Assembly: GCF_025822605.1 (NCBI RefSeq)
Contig: NZ_JACKTY010000037.1
Coordinates: 55,353-119,352, forward strand
Source of the DNA: Mycolicibacterium komossense
GTDB lineage: Bacteria; Actinomycetota; Actinomycetes; Mycobacteriales; Mycobacteriaceae
Reading direction: 5' to 3'
DNA: 64,000 bases
Position 1 is the first letter of the stretch, and each line of letters starts with the position of its first letter. Shown in pieces: positions 52,191-59,978 of the stretch. The position numbers and the translations under genes were made by a program. The notes beneath the pieces were generated by a model. The model was not told where the DNA came from. It made no database searches and saw nothing but the letters and a program-made list of their open reading frames with translations.

Positions 52191-52727
52191 TCAGGGTAGC
52201 GGGGTGCCGGGTTCCCAGATGTTCCACTGCGCCAGATGCGTGCCTGAATGCGGTTCCAGGAGAACGACATTGGTGACGCCTGCGCGGTAAACCTGCCAGT
52301 AGACGGCGCCGTCGACGGTGGCTCCGTTCGGCACGTTGAGGAGCGCGGCCTGCAGCGCATCGGGAGCATCGTTGTTCTTGGGTGCGTAGGCGTCGGCGTA
52401 CGGGGTTACCCCGTCGAAGCTGAAGGCCACCGCCATCGCGTACGGAGTCGGGACTTGCACCGCGTGGACGGTCACCGATGCGCGCCAGGGACCACCTTCG
52501 TTGCGCCAGCGTGGGGAGCCGGTGGGTGCGTAGCCCGGAGGCGGGTCGGTGGGCAACACGTCATGCACGGTGACGTCGGCGATGATGCCGCCGTAGTCGA
52601 CGCGCAGGGTGTCGCCGAGCCGGCCGATCGCGGCTTCCGCCGACGCTGTGGGAGCCGGAGTCACCACAAAGGCGGCAATCGAGAGGGCTCCGATCAGGGT
52701 CGCAAACCAGCGGCGCATGTGACGCAT
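52191..52727 (-). CDS. Secreted protein (Rv2668-like)
   Basis: Exported protein of 178 aa. The Sec signal peptide has a basic start (MRHMRRW), hydrophobic core (LIGALSIAAFVV) and cleavage after TASA (~30). The mature part has repeated beta-rich patterns (RVDYGGIIADVTVHDVLP, WRASVTVHAVQVPTPYAMAVAFSFDG) and resembles the DUF1942/MPT63-like immunoglobulin-fold proteins of mycobacteria, though I am not certain of the family. Ends in HLAQWNIWEPGTPLP. It is followed by the GNAT gene (8-nt gap). Confidence 0.82.
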   Translation of the reverse strand: MRHMRRWFATLIGALSIAAFVVTPAPTASAEAAIGRLGDTLRVDYGGIIADVTVHDVLPTDPPPGYAPTGSPRWRNEGGPWRASVTVHAVQVPTPYAMAVAFSFDGVTPYADAYAPKNNDAPDALQAALLNVPNGATVDGAVYWQVYRAGVTNVVLLEPHSGTHLAQWNIWEPGTPLP

Positions 52728-52802
52728 GATGGCACACCGCCTATGACCCGCGGGCGGGTTGGCGCAACGAGACCGGTGACCGGGATAGAAGGAGCTCGTT
52801 GC

Positions 52803-53225
52803 TCAGGAGGTCCAGGGACCCGAGCCGCCGACCTTATCGATCGTGATGCGGGTCAGGTAACCAGCAGGCGAGCCCTCCGGCGGGAAGCCGGAGTCGGGAC
52901 CGAGCATCACCGCGGCCAATTCGGTGAGCAACTCGGGGGCGCCGCCCTCGACGATGCGGGCTGTCCCGGTAATCGACAGATAGTCGGTGAGGACGCCAGG
53001 CTTGGGCGCGGCGACGATGGTCACCGAGACCCGCGGATCCTGGCGGACGTTGCGAACCTTCTTGTGCTCTTTGAGATGAGCGGTGACCAGTTCGTCGCCG
53101 TCGGGCGTCGACTGCAGCGCAAACCACACCACGCTGACCTGTGGGCTGCCGTCGGGGTTGAGGGTGACCAGGGTGCCGTCGGCACCGGATCCGATGAGGT
53201 CACGCGCGGAGTCGTTGAGCTTCAT
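52803..53225 (-). CDS. PPOX-class F420-dependent oxidoreductase
   Basis: Split-barrel flavin/F420-binding protein, 140 aa, of the pyridoxamine-5-phosphate-oxidase-like class. GTLVTLNPDGSPQVSVVWFAL, HLKEHKKVRNVRQDPRVSVTI and the C-terminal TRITIDKVGGSGPW are typical of mycobacterial F420-binding members. Such enzymes use deazaflavin F420H2; the substrate is unknown. ATG 53225 lies 7 nt after TATTTT, a -10-like hexamer, so the message is probably leaderless. It lies 23 nt beyond the ogt stop. Confidence 0.87.
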   Translation of the reverse strand: MKLNDSARDLIGSGADGTLVTLNPDGSPQVSVVWFALQSTPDGDELVTAHLKEHKKVRNVRQDPRVSVTIVAAPKPGVLTDYLSITGTARIVEGGAPELLTELAAVMLGPDSGFPPEGSPAGYLTRITIDKVGGSGPWTS

Positions 53226-53248
53226 CTCCCCGAAAATACTCTCGACTG

Positions 53249-53842
53249 TCAGGCTGCACCTTCGAAGTCGAGCAGCGTGAGTTTGGTGGCGGCGCCGCCG
53301 GCGTACTGCCCGGGGGAGCCGTCGGAGCGGACCACCCGGTGGCAGGGAATCACGACGGGCAGCGGGTTGCGGGCACACGCGGTGCCGACGGCCCGGACTG
53401 CCTTGGGGCTGCCGACCGCGGCGGCGACCTCGGCGTAGGTTTCACGCTGCCCGTAACCGATAACGCGCAGATGTTCGATCACGGACCGTCGAAAGCCTTG
53501 TGCCAGGCGGAGATCCACCGCGATATCGAATCGGGTGCGCTGATGGGTGAAGTACTCGTCGAGTTGGCGGGCGGTGTCATCCAGCCGCGCCGGCGCCCGC
53601 AGAATGCGGGGGCTGACGGTGTCGGCCAGCATGGCCAGCACCGCGTCATGGCCCTCGACGGCGAATGCGACGCGGATCAGACCCTGATCTGTGCGGGCCA
53701 GTAGCAGGGCCCCGATCGGGGTGTCCACCGTCCGGTAGGCGATATCGAGTAGTCCCTCGGCGGCGGCGGCGAACTGCAGTTGGGTGTGCAGGCGATCCAA
53801 GATCGCCGATTCATCGGGGTTGGCGAACATGTTGGTGTTCAT
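53249..53842 (-). CDS. ogt: Methylated-DNA-[protein]-cysteine S-methyltransferase
   Basis: Suicide repair protein that removes O6-alkyl groups from guanine, 197 aa. Acceptor cysteine C167 in PVVIPCHRV; the recognition helix is in YAEVAAAVGSPKAVRAVGTACARNP and the N-terminal domain in DTPIGALLLARTDQG. The N-terminal ~25 residues are longer than usual. The ATG overlaps the stop of the upstream sigma-factor gene (ATGA), so the two are translationally coupled. Confidence 0.94.
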   Translation of the reverse strand: MNTNMFANPDESAILDRLHTQLQFAAAAEGLLDIAYRTVDTPIGALLLARTDQGLIRVAFAVEGHDAVLAMLADTVSPRILRAPARLDDTARQLDEYFTHQRTRFDIAVDLRLAQGFRRSVIEHLRVIGYGQRETYAEVAAAVGSPKAVRAVGTACARNPLPVVIPCHRVVRSDGSPGQYAGGAATKLTLLDFEGAA

Positions 53843-54321
53843 GGCGTTTGGTCCTTCGTGTAGAGCGCGCGCAGGTTTTTGATGCCGTCGGCGGCGGCAC
53901 GGCGGGCGGCGTCGGGTGAGTTGCCGAGCAGCGTGGCGATATCGGCGAAGGGCAGGCCGGCGATGTGGTGATACGCCACGGCAAGGCGCTGTTTGTGGGG
54001 GAGTCGCGCGAGCGCTGGCCACAGGTCGGGGTCGCGGTCCGCCGGATCGGCGTGGGTGGCGGGCCGCTCGGGCAGTGTGTCGGTCGGGGCGGCGCGACGG
54101 GAGCGCGCACGGCCGACGTCAAGGGCGCGTCGGTGCGCGATCGTCACCAGCCAGGCCTCGACATTGGCGTCGGCAGGCAGGTCGGGATAGGCGCGCAGCG
54201 CGGACAGGAAGGTCTCCGACCAGGCCTCCTCGGCATCGTCGGGCCCGACGACGGCACGGCAGACCCGCAGCACGGTTCTTCCGTGCTCGGTCACGACATC
54301 TTCGAACGGACGCACCTTCAC
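53839..54321 (-). CDS. ECF-type sigma factor coupled to ogt
   Basis: Small sigma-70-family protein, 160 aa. Region 2: FEDVVTEHGRTVLRVCRAVVG with EAWSETFLSALRAY and EAWLVTIAHRRALDVGRARSRR; region 4: LPHKQRLAVAYHHIAGLPFADIATLLGNSPDAARRAAADG. No regulatory extension and no anti-sigma gene nearby. The GTG start at 54321 has no clear ribosome-binding site; a second GTG two codons later is possible. Coupling to ogt suggests control of alkylation-damage repair. Confidence 0.87.
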   Translation of the reverse strand: MKVRPFEDVVTEHGRTVLRVCRAVVGPDDAEEAWSETFLSALRAYPDLPADANVEAWLVTIAHRRALDVGRARSRRAAPTDTLPERPATHADPADRDPDLWPALARLPHKQRLAVAYHHIAGLPFADIATLLGNSPDAARRAAADGIKNLRALYTKDQTP

Positions 54322-54420
54322 ATCATGTAGACGTGGGCGGCGCCGCGTTTGTGAGGTCGGTCGGTGAGATTGTCAGTGATCGACTTCAGCCATCCCGGCG
54401 CCACTCTCGTTCGCGGGCAT

Positions 54421-54909
54421 CTAGGCGTGCTTGGGATAGCCGCGCCGAACAGTGCGATCCAGAATGGCCAGCGTGGCCCTGATGGCCATCTCGGAGATCA
54501 CGGGGAAGATCCCCGCGTCGCGCCACTTCTGGTCGATGTTCGACCAGTCGTAGAACGAGGTGACCACCGTGCTCTCGCCGTCGGTGGCCGGTTCCAGCCG
54601 GTAGCCGTATACGTGCCCGATCTGTGGCCGGATCTGTCCGAGGATCGTCCACGCGATCAGCGCGTCGGGCTCGAATTCGGTGATCTGAACCGTGACGTCG
54701 TAGCGGCCCAAATCCGGAAAATCGTTCAGCGCTTCGCGATCCATATGCACGACGAAGGAATCCCCGACTGCGGTCACGGGTGCCCCGTCAGCGTCCTGCA
54801 ACATTCCGGAGGAATCGATCGCGACGTGGCCCTGCGGATCGCACAGAACCGCGAAAACGTCGGCGGCGGTGGCGGCGATGGTGCGCTGAAGTTCGATGCG
54901 GTCGGTCAT
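54421..54909 (-). CDS. SRPBCC (START-like) family protein
   Basis: Polyketide-cyclase/START-type fold protein, 162 aa. The N-terminal strand ELQRTIAATAADVFAVLCDPQGHVAIDSS is the SRPBCC signature, and the last long helix is GIFPVISEMAIRATLAILDRTVRR. Such proteins bind hydrophobic ligands. ATG 54909 has CAGGATG upstream. It ends ~99 nt upstream of the sigma-factor gene, same direction. Confidence 0.85.
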   Translation of the reverse strand: MTDRIELQRTIAATAADVFAVLCDPQGHVAIDSSGMLQDADGAPVTAVGDSFVVHMDREALNDFPDLGRYDVTVQITEFEPDALIAWTILGQIRPQIGHVYGYRLEPATDGESTVVTSFYDWSNIDQKWRDAGIFPVISEMAIRATLAILDRTVRRGYPKHA

Positions 54910-55020
54910 GTCCACATCCTGTCGCAGGTGTTCGTGAAAATTTTTCGATTGTTTTGTTTGGTGGACGATGTTGCCGGGTAACAATGGCAGCATTAGCCGC
55001 TGACTCGGGAGGGGACCCCG

Positions 55021-55260
55021 ATGTTCTTGGTTTCGATGCTCTACCTGTTCGGTGTCATGGCGGTGCCGATCGCGTGCGCCTACACCACTCCAGCCTGGGC
55101 CAAGGGGGCGGATCAGCCGTCTGGATCCGATCCGTCTGCGCTGCTGGTCGCCGGATTGTTCTGGCCGTTATTGCTGGTCGGAGCGCTGCATTTCGGGGTG
55201 TCTGCCGCTCTGTACAAGGTTGAGGTCCATCGGGCCGTTCACGCCTCGCTTGCTGCCTGA
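55021..55260 (+). CDS. Small two-helix membrane protein
   Basis: Unrecognised 79-aa membrane protein. Helix 1 is about 3-23 (LVSMLYLFGVMAVPIACAYTT), then a polar loop with GADQPSGSDPSA, and helix 2 at 43-64 (LVAGLFWPLLLVGALHFGVSAAL). GGAGGGG lies just before the ATG, a good ribosome-binding site. A related but frameshifted copy lies 100 nt downstream (same LAGLMWPLLLIG pattern), so this is a small tandem family. Confidence 0.7.
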   Translation: MFLVSMLYLFGVMAVPIACAYTTPAWAKGADQPSGSDPSALLVAGLFWPLLLVGALHFGVSAALYKVEVHRAVHASLAA

Positions 55261-55359
55261 TCTGGTCGATCAGCGATACGGCAGGTAGCGCGGTTTAGCG
55301 CGCGCACATCACGGGAAGGCCCAGAGCGGGGCGGGGCCGACGATGTGGAGAAGACGATC

Positions 55360-55600
55360 GTGATCACCATATTTGTGACGATCTATCTGATCGGGCTTGG
55401 TGACAACCATCGGGGCTTACGCCGAGGGACGGTGGTTTCTGCGTGACCACCGGACTCCAGCGCCGCATCCGTTTGCGGTTGCGGTGCTCGCGGGCTTGAT
55501 GTGGCCCTTGCTCCTGATCGGAGTCGTCGAGGTCGGGGCCGTTGTGGCTCTGCAGAAAACCATGCGCGATCCTGAGCCGGGGATCGACATCTACGCCTAG
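55360..55600 (+). pseudogene. Frameshifted paralogue of the small membrane protein
   Basis: Starting with GTG 55360 (GGAG upstream) the frame reads a hydrophobic first helix ITIFVTIYLIGLG, then runs into unrelated codons. The next frame from about 55400 continues as VTTIGAYAEGRWFLRDH and VLAGLMWPLLLIGVVEVGAVVAL to a stop at 55600. Together the two frames match the 79-aa protein upstream in layout. One extra G in CTTGGTGACA (about 55399) would restore a single frame if removed. Either a real pseudogene or a sequencing error. Confidence 0.6.
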
Positions 55601-55693
55601 TCGCCCCAAGTCGACGTGAACCTGCGGTATCTATTCAGGCCTCAGCTGGGTAACCGCCGGTGAAATAGGGCACCAAGTCTGCGACACACGTGT

Positions 55694-55719
55694 CAGAGCT
55701 GGTGCACACGCCAGCTCTG
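55694..55719 (+). promoter_or_regulatory. Hairpin in the leader of the ANTAR gene
   Basis: CAGAGCTGG (55694-55702) and CCAGCTCTG (55711-55719) form a perfect 9-bp stem with the 8-nt loop TGCACACG; if the closing T-G pair forms, the loop is six nt. It lies 34 nt before the ANTAR start codon, 21 nt before its ribosome-binding site. ANTAR proteins bind hexaloop hairpins, but the A1/G4 loop consensus is not met. Confidence 0.5.
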
Positions 55720-55753
55720 GGCTGCATGCTGATTCATTCTGGAGAGAACCCGA

Positions 55754-56077
55754 ATGAACGAAGTGTCGGTCGAGGAGGCGTGGTGGTTGAGGGTGCGACG
55801 GAAAAGTGAGCAGCGCAGGCGTGACGAACTCAGCTCGCGGCGCGTCATCGATATGGCCATCGGAGTCTTGATGGGTCTGCGCGGGTGTTCGGAACGGGAC
55901 GCGTTCGACGACTTGGCGAATGCCGTCCACGAAACCGGACTAGGACTGGGCGCGCTCGCTAGGGCTCTTGTGGATCTGGTGGGTAACGCCGAGGATGCCG
56001 AACACCACGCCGAGGCGATGCATATGTGGGGTTATCTGCTCATCGGTCGGCTCTCCCCGGCGAATACCGGTTCGTAG
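55754..56077 (+). CDS. ANTAR domain RNA-binding protein
   Basis: Short 107-aa protein with an ANTAR antiterminator domain at about 28-82: SSRRVIDMAIGVLMGLRGCSERDAFDDLANAVHETGLGLGALARALVDLV, which shows the conserved A-I-G-V-L-M and alanine/aromatic-type positions of the three-helix bundle. No GAF or receiver domain is attached, unlike most actinobacterial ANTAR proteins, so its input signal is unknown. GGAGAG lies 7 nt before the ATG, and a strong hairpin lies in the leader. Confidence 0.82.
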   Translation: MNEVSVEEAWWLRVRRKSEQRRRDELSSRRVIDMAIGVLMGLRGCSERDAFDDLANAVHETGLGLGALARALVDLVGNAEDAEHHAEAMHMWGYLLIGRLSPANTGS

Positions 56078-56105
56078 CGAGAGCCGATCTCAGGGCAACC
56101 GCTGT

Positions 56106-56321
56106 CTACTCGGAGACGAGTTCGACCGTCAGGTCGGCGGGCAGCGTCGCTTCCACGTCGGCCCCGCCGTCCACCGACTGCAGTACGACGGCAACGGTGT
56201 CGGCGTCGAGCGGCGTTATCTCCCGGACGAGGAATGCGCCCGATCCGACGGGGCCGCCCTCGGCGAAAGCGATCCGTTGATCTACCGCTGCGTCGGCGAT
56301 AGCTATTTCTGTGGTTCCCAT
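56106..56321 (-). CDS. Small hypothetical protein
   Basis: Unrecognised acidic 71-aa protein (IAFAEGGPVGSGAFLVREITPLDADTVAVVLQ, ending ADLTVELVSE), probably all-beta. A TAATCT -10 element (56328-56333) ends 6 nt before the ATG with no ribosome-binding site, the layout of a leaderless mRNA, which supports it as a true gene. The C-terminus is convergent with the ANTAR gene (28-nt gap). Confidence 0.6.
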   Translation of the reverse strand: MGTTEIAIADAAVDQRIAFAEGGPVGSGAFLVREITPLDADTVAVVLQSVDGGADVEATLPADLTVELVSE

Positions 56322-56366
56322 CGGATCAGATTAGGCGTCGGCGGGCGCATGGAGGCGTCCCGGACG

Positions 56367-56555
56367 TTAGGAGGAGACCAGGCCCGATAGGTCTTCGCGG
56401 CGACGCTGGCCCTCGCAGTCGATGGTCCAGCACGCCGGTCCGGACCGCTGATCGGGCACCTGGCCGTGGTAGGCGATGACACTCAGAACGCGCGTGGTGA
56501 TCGGCTTGCCGCAGGCATCGCAATTCTGACCGGTCGGCTCGAAGTATTCGGGCAT
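56367..56555 (-). CDS. Small zinc-knuckle-like protein
   Basis: Unrecognised 62-aa protein with CDACGKPIT near the N-terminus and ACWTIDCEGQ near the C-terminus, four cysteines that could bind one zinc ion. No membrane helix. A TACCCT -10 element (56563-56568) ends 7 nt before the ATG, giving a leaderless transcript. Confidence 0.6.
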   Translation of the reverse strand: MPEYFEPTGQNCDACGKPITTRVLSVIAYHGQVPDQRSGPACWTIDCEGQRRREDLSGLVSS

Positions 56556-56681
56556 GACGCCAAGGGTAAGAGGCGCACAACAGTTTCGGGACCCAACTCC
56601 GGCGACGCGTTAGTCCTGCAGGTGGCTCCGGCGCTCAGACGGCCGCCTGCGGGCCATTTCGTGTGCTGCAAGCGGGCCGTC

Positions 56682-57179
56682 TTAGCCGTGTACCTGGCCG
56701 GGCTTGTAGGGGGGCCTGTCTGGGTGCAGGGCCGCGTGTGTCGACGACGTGCTCTTCGGTGACGGCTCGGTGCTCGTCGACGGGGCAGCGATCGAGGCAG
56801 GGACCGCGATGGTTCGATGAACCGTCGTCGCTGGCGGCGCGGCAACCGGTGCAGCAGTGGTGGTCGCCGGCGGGATGACCATCGGCGGGGGCGCGGCCAT
56901 GGTCGGGGGAGCAAGCACCGGGGTGTCTTCGGTGGACGTCGCCTCAGATGAACTCGGCTGATAGGCGGTTGTGCCGCCCGGTGGGTGAAGAATCACCGTG
57001 CCGGCGATGACGGCGACGACTGCGCTGAGAGCCGTCATCACCAGGCCGCGAACAGATAGATGCCGATAGAGCCGGTGGCTCGTCTTCCCCCGCACGGGGG
57101 CACAGTACTGGCGCCTCCTGGCGATTAGCTGTGTGCGAATCGGCGAAACCCTTGAGCGACCTAGTGTTTCGTTTGCCAC
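56682..57179 (-). CDS. Membrane-anchored Pro/Thr/Ala-rich hypothetical protein
   Basis: 165 aa: a basic N-terminal ~45 residues, one hydrophobic helix (about 45-65, GLVMTALSAVVAVIAGTVIL), and a long low-complexity extracytoplasmic tail rich in Pro, Ala, Thr and Ser (PPMVIPPATTTAAPVAAPP). This layout is typical of mycobacterial wall-spanning or mannosylated tails. No family recognised. The start is uncertain: GTG 57179 or a later ATG at 57038. Confidence 0.5.
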   Translation of the reverse strand: MANETLGRSRVSPIRTQLIARRRQYCAPVRGKTSHRLYRHLSVRGLVMTALSAVVAVIAGTVILHPPGGTTAYQPSSSEATSTEDTPVLAPPTMAAPPPMVIPPATTTAAPVAAPPATTVHRTIAVPASIAAPSTSTEPSPKSTSSTHAALHPDRPPYKPGQVHG

Positions 57180-57371
57180 TACAGTGAATGCCGGCGAAAG
57201 TCTGACATCGTGACCACCGTGGAAGTCTGTGTCCGCGTCGCTAAATCTCAGGCGCTGCTACACGTCGCTCGGCGCGCTTGTTCGCGACGGAGTCCATATC
57301 GCTCGGCATGCTCGGATGTTGTGCAGAGACAGCGGAGGCCCGGTATTACCGGGCCGGCGCTGCAATAATTC

Positions 57372-57446
57372 TGGTGCGCGATACTGGGATTGAACCAGTG
57401 ACCTCTTCCGTGTCAGGGAAGCGCTCTCCCGCTGAGCTAATCGCGC
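57372..57446 (-). tRNA. tRNA-Val (anticodon GAC)
   Basis: Cloverleaf on the minus strand: acceptor GCGCGAT/ATCGCGC, D-arm GCTC..GAGC, anticodon stem CTTCC/GGAAG with loop CTGACAC, T-arm ACTGG-TTCAATC-CCAGT. The discriminator is A and CCA is encoded. Last of three tRNAs on this strand. Confidence 0.93.
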
Positions 57447-57457
57447 CGGGTAAATCG

Positions 57458-57531
57458 TGGAGGTGGAGACGGGAATCGAACCCGTGTGCACGGCTTTGCA
57501 GGCCGTTGCCTCACCACTCGGCCACTCCACC
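57458..57531 (-). tRNA. tRNA-Cys (anticodon GCA)
   Basis: Minus-strand cloverleaf: acceptor GGTGGAG/CTCCACC, anticodon stem ACGGC/GCCGT with loop CTGCAAA, T-loop TTCGATT. The discriminator is T and CCA is encoded. Confidence 0.94.
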
Positions 57532-57559
57532 ACTGGGGTTGATGCCTATCGCACCTTCG

Positions 57560-57632
57560 AGCGGATGACGGGATTCGAACCCGCGACCCCAACCTTGGCA
57601 AGGTTGTGCGCTACCAACTGCGCTACATCCGC
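57560..57632 (-). tRNA. tRNA-Gly (anticodon GCC)
   Basis: Minus-strand cloverleaf: acceptor GCGGATG/CATCCGC, anticodon stem CAACC/GGTTG with loop TTGCCAA, T-loop TTCGAAT. The discriminator is T; CCA is not encoded. First gene of the tRNA-Gly/Cys/Val transcript. Confidence 0.94.
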
Positions 57633-58154
57633 GTGCTACGGGCGAGATCGTCGCCCGTTGCGAAAAACGACGATAGTCCAACGGAGCGCGGCTACACAAA
57701 TCCCTGGTGGCCGCGCGGCGCCGAGAAGGCAGATCGCAGTCGACGCCAGAACAATTGGCACCTATCGCGAGACGACGAAAAGCCTCGCTGAGTGGTGACG
57801 TCCAGGCAGGTCACGACCGATGTCAGGGTGGGGCACTGCAGCGCCGCGGATCGCTTGGACCGGCCGCAGGGCAGCGGCCGAGACCCTGCCCCGGCTCAGT
57901 CTGACCCGTACGGACGACGGTGGGGTGCGCCGGCGGCAAGGTGAACGCCGCGGCCGAAGCGCGGGTGACGTCGAAGCCCGCTGGCGGGCACTGCGGTGGG
58001 CAGGGGTGGGCGCAGCGCACCTGGCCGTGAATGCGGTGAGCCGGTGGCCGTTCACCGCGGGAGGGTATCGCTGGAGACGTCGGCTCGCTGCCTCAATTGC
58101 CAGGGGATTCAGGACGAAAGGTCGGCGCGTGCTAGTCTTCCTCCTCGTTCCACC
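57633..58154. other. Gap between tRNA genes, no gene seen
   Basis: About 520 bases of GC-rich sequence with no convincing coding frame; frames that stay open here run through tRNA genes or have arginine-rich composition of non-coding GC-rich DNA. It holds the likely promoters of the tRNA groups on both sides. Confidence 0.6.
57670..57699 (-). promoter_or_regulatory. Promoter of the tRNA-Gly/Cys/Val operon
   Basis: On the minus strand TTGTGT (57694-57699), an 18-nt spacer and TATCGT (57670-57675) form a SigA-like promoter ~38 nt before the tRNA-Gly 5' end. Confidence 0.5.
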
Positions 58155-58226
58155 GGTCCCGTGGCTCAGTGGAAGAGCGTCCGCTTCACACGCGGAAGGT
58201 CGCTGGTTCGATCCCAGCCGGGACCA
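58155..58226 (+). tRNA. tRNA-Val (anticodon CAC)
   Basis: Plus-strand cloverleaf: acceptor GGTCCCG/CGGGACC, D-arm GCTC..GAGC, anticodon stem TCCGC/GCGGA with loop TTCACAC, T-arm GCTGG-TTCGATC-CCAGC. The discriminator is A; CCA is not encoded. TAGTCT at 58133-58138 is a likely -10. Confidence 0.94.
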
Positions 58227-58738
58227 CTTAAGTCGACGCCAAATCAGGGCATCTGTTTGCAAGGCAAAGCCTGTGCGCCGGGGCCGCTACTGACCTGGTC
58301 GTGGGAACGTGCGGACTGAGCCTGTACGCCGGGATGCCAAAACGCGCAAACTGACCGAGCAGCCGTTCGACGATGTCATCATGGTTCACCTACGCGGCTG
58401 CTGGAGCGGCACCCACCGCGCCGCCGGCGTCGTGAGGGAGTCTGGCGGCGGATCGATCGTCACTATGTCGTAGATCTCGGGCCAGGTCGGCTTTGTCGGG
58501 CAGGCCAACTAGTCGGCAGCGAAGGCCGGCAGCGTGGGCCTATCGAAGGCGGCGGTGAAAGAGGTTGCCCACCGGGGTGATCGGGCCATGTGATCCAGCC
58601 CGGTTGATCCTCACAGCGATGACCGAGGCGACGCCCGCAGACGTATACGAGCAGAAACTCGCCGAGATATCGATGTAGCGTGCCGGTGAGCCCGACGGTG
58701 GCTGAGGTCACCGGTGGGCGCTACCTGTGGAGGCGTGG
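58227..58738. other. Gap after tRNA-Val, no gene recognised
   Basis: About 510 bases with no supported gene. Short open frames exist on both strands but none has a recognisable product or start signals. Coming directly after a tRNA and before an accessory segment, it may contain decayed integrated DNA, but I see no integrase fragment and no repeat of the tRNA 3' end. Confidence 0.5.
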
Positions 58739-59896
58739 TCAGCGGGTGGCTGGCGCCAGGACGCGTTGAGCCTCCGCTTCGACGTCATAGTCCAAGGACC
58801 ACAGCAGGTTTGCGACTGTGCTCTCTAACTTCTGCTGCCGCTGCGGGGTGTCACCACCGTCGTAGACGAGACCGCCTTCGCGCGAGTTGCGTTGGACCCG
58901 GCTGGCCCGGCCGCGGCGAAGGGACTCGTATCGCTGGAGCGCCTCGGGGATGCCGGCCGCGTCGACGCCTTCGAGCATCATGGCCAGTGCGACGGCGTCT
59001 TCGATCGACTGGTTGGCGCCTTGACCCATATGCGGCAGCATCGAATGCGCTGCATCGCCGAGCAGGGTGAGGTTTCCGTTGCTCCACCGGGGCAGGGGTT
59101 CGCGGTCGTAGAGTCCCCAGCGGAAGGTGGTGTCCACGTGGCTGATGATCTTGCGCACCATCGGATCCCAATCGGCGAACTCCGCGGCTAGGGTAGCGGG
59201 ATCGCCTGGTGCTGACCATGATTCGCGCATCTCGGCATCACTGGGGACGAAGCCCACGAAGTTGATGAGCGCTCCGCCGCGCAGGGTGAACACCAGGAAA
59301 TGCTTGCCGTCACCCATCCACATATTCGAGACCGTCCCGGGGTACTCCGGAACCCGTTCGGCCGCAATAGTGCCGCGGTAGGCGATGCTCCCGGAGAACA
59401 CGGGGGCTGTGGGTTCGACTACGTGTGACTGAAGCACCGAATGGATACCGTCGGCCGCCACCACCAGATCAGCTTCTGCGTGTCCACCGTCGGCGAACTC
59501 CACGACGGCGCGCTCGCCGTCTTGATGGAATCCGACAGACCGGCGACCCGTGGATACGGTGCCCGTCGGGAGGCTATCGGCGAGCATGGCAATGAGGTCG
59601 GGTCGGTACATTCCCAGCACCCTGCCGTCCATCTTCTGATTGGTCAGAACGCGCCCATCGGCGGCGTTGAAGCTCCACTGGGTCCAGCGCGGACCGTACT
59701 CCCGCAGTGGGCCTTCGAGCCCGAGGCGATTCAGCAGGCGGAGACTGTTGCTGCCCAGCGCCACGCCGGCGCCGACCTCCCCGAGTTGGCGTGCTTGCTC
59801 GTAGACCTGGACCGCGACACCCCTGCGACTCAATGCGCTCGCGGTGGCCAGCCCACCGATACCCGCACCGACGACCGCCACCTGTAATGAGCTCAT
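58739..59896 (-). CDS. FAD-dependent aromatic monooxygenase
   Basis: Class A flavin monooxygenase of 385 aa, similar to salicylate and 3-hydroxybenzoate hydroxylases. FAD motif GAGIGG (10-15), DG motif VVAADGIHSVLQ and the GD motif LLGDAAHSMLPHMGQGANQSIEDAVALA are intact. The substrate is likely an aromatic acid. ATG 59896 has AAAGG 11 nt upstream; a GTG three codons earlier is possible. Two palindromic operators lie just upstream, so the gene is probably under TetR-type control. Confidence 0.88.
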   Translation of the reverse strand: MSSLQVAVVGAGIGGLATASALSRRGVAVQVYEQARQLGEVGAGVALGSNSLRLLNRLGLEGPLREYGPRWTQWSFNAADGRVLTNQKMDGRVLGMYRPDLIAMLADSLPTGTVSTGRRSVGFHQDGERAVVEFADGGHAEADLVVAADGIHSVLQSHVVEPTAPVFSGSIAYRGTIAAERVPEYPGTVSNMWMGDGKHFLVFTLRGGALINFVGFVPSDAEMRESWSAPGDPATLAAEFADWDPMVRKIISHVDTTFRWGLYDREPLPRWSNGNLTLLGDAAHSMLPHMGQGANQSIEDAVALAMMLEGVDAAGIPEALQRYESLRRGRASRVQRNSREGGLVYDGGDTPQRQQKLESTVANLLWSLDYDVEAEAQRVLAPATR

Positions 59897-59924
59897 GGTG
59901 TTCACAGCCTTTCCCAAGTATTCG

Positions 59925-59940
59925 TGTACCGGACGGTACA
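59925..59940. promoter_or_regulatory. TetR-type operator A
   Basis: TGTACCG-GA-CGGTACA is a perfect palindrome with 7-bp arms, 29 bp before the monooxygenase ATG. Confidence 0.65.
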
Positions 59941-59954
59941 TTTTCGACAGTACA

Positions 59955-59970
59955 CGTACCGATCGGTACA
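59955..59970. promoter_or_regulatory. TetR-type operator B
   Basis: CGTACCG-AT-CGGTACA shares TACCG-NN-CGGTACA with operator A (the core GTACCGATCGGTAC is perfect) and lies exactly 30 bp away, on the same DNA face. Confidence 0.65.
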
Positions 59971-59978
59971 TTCAATGC

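Noticed and set aside
57762..58293. Long frames on both strands across the tRNA-Val(CAC) gene
   Set aside because: They run through a clear tRNA cloverleaf and have arginine-rich, non-protein-like composition.
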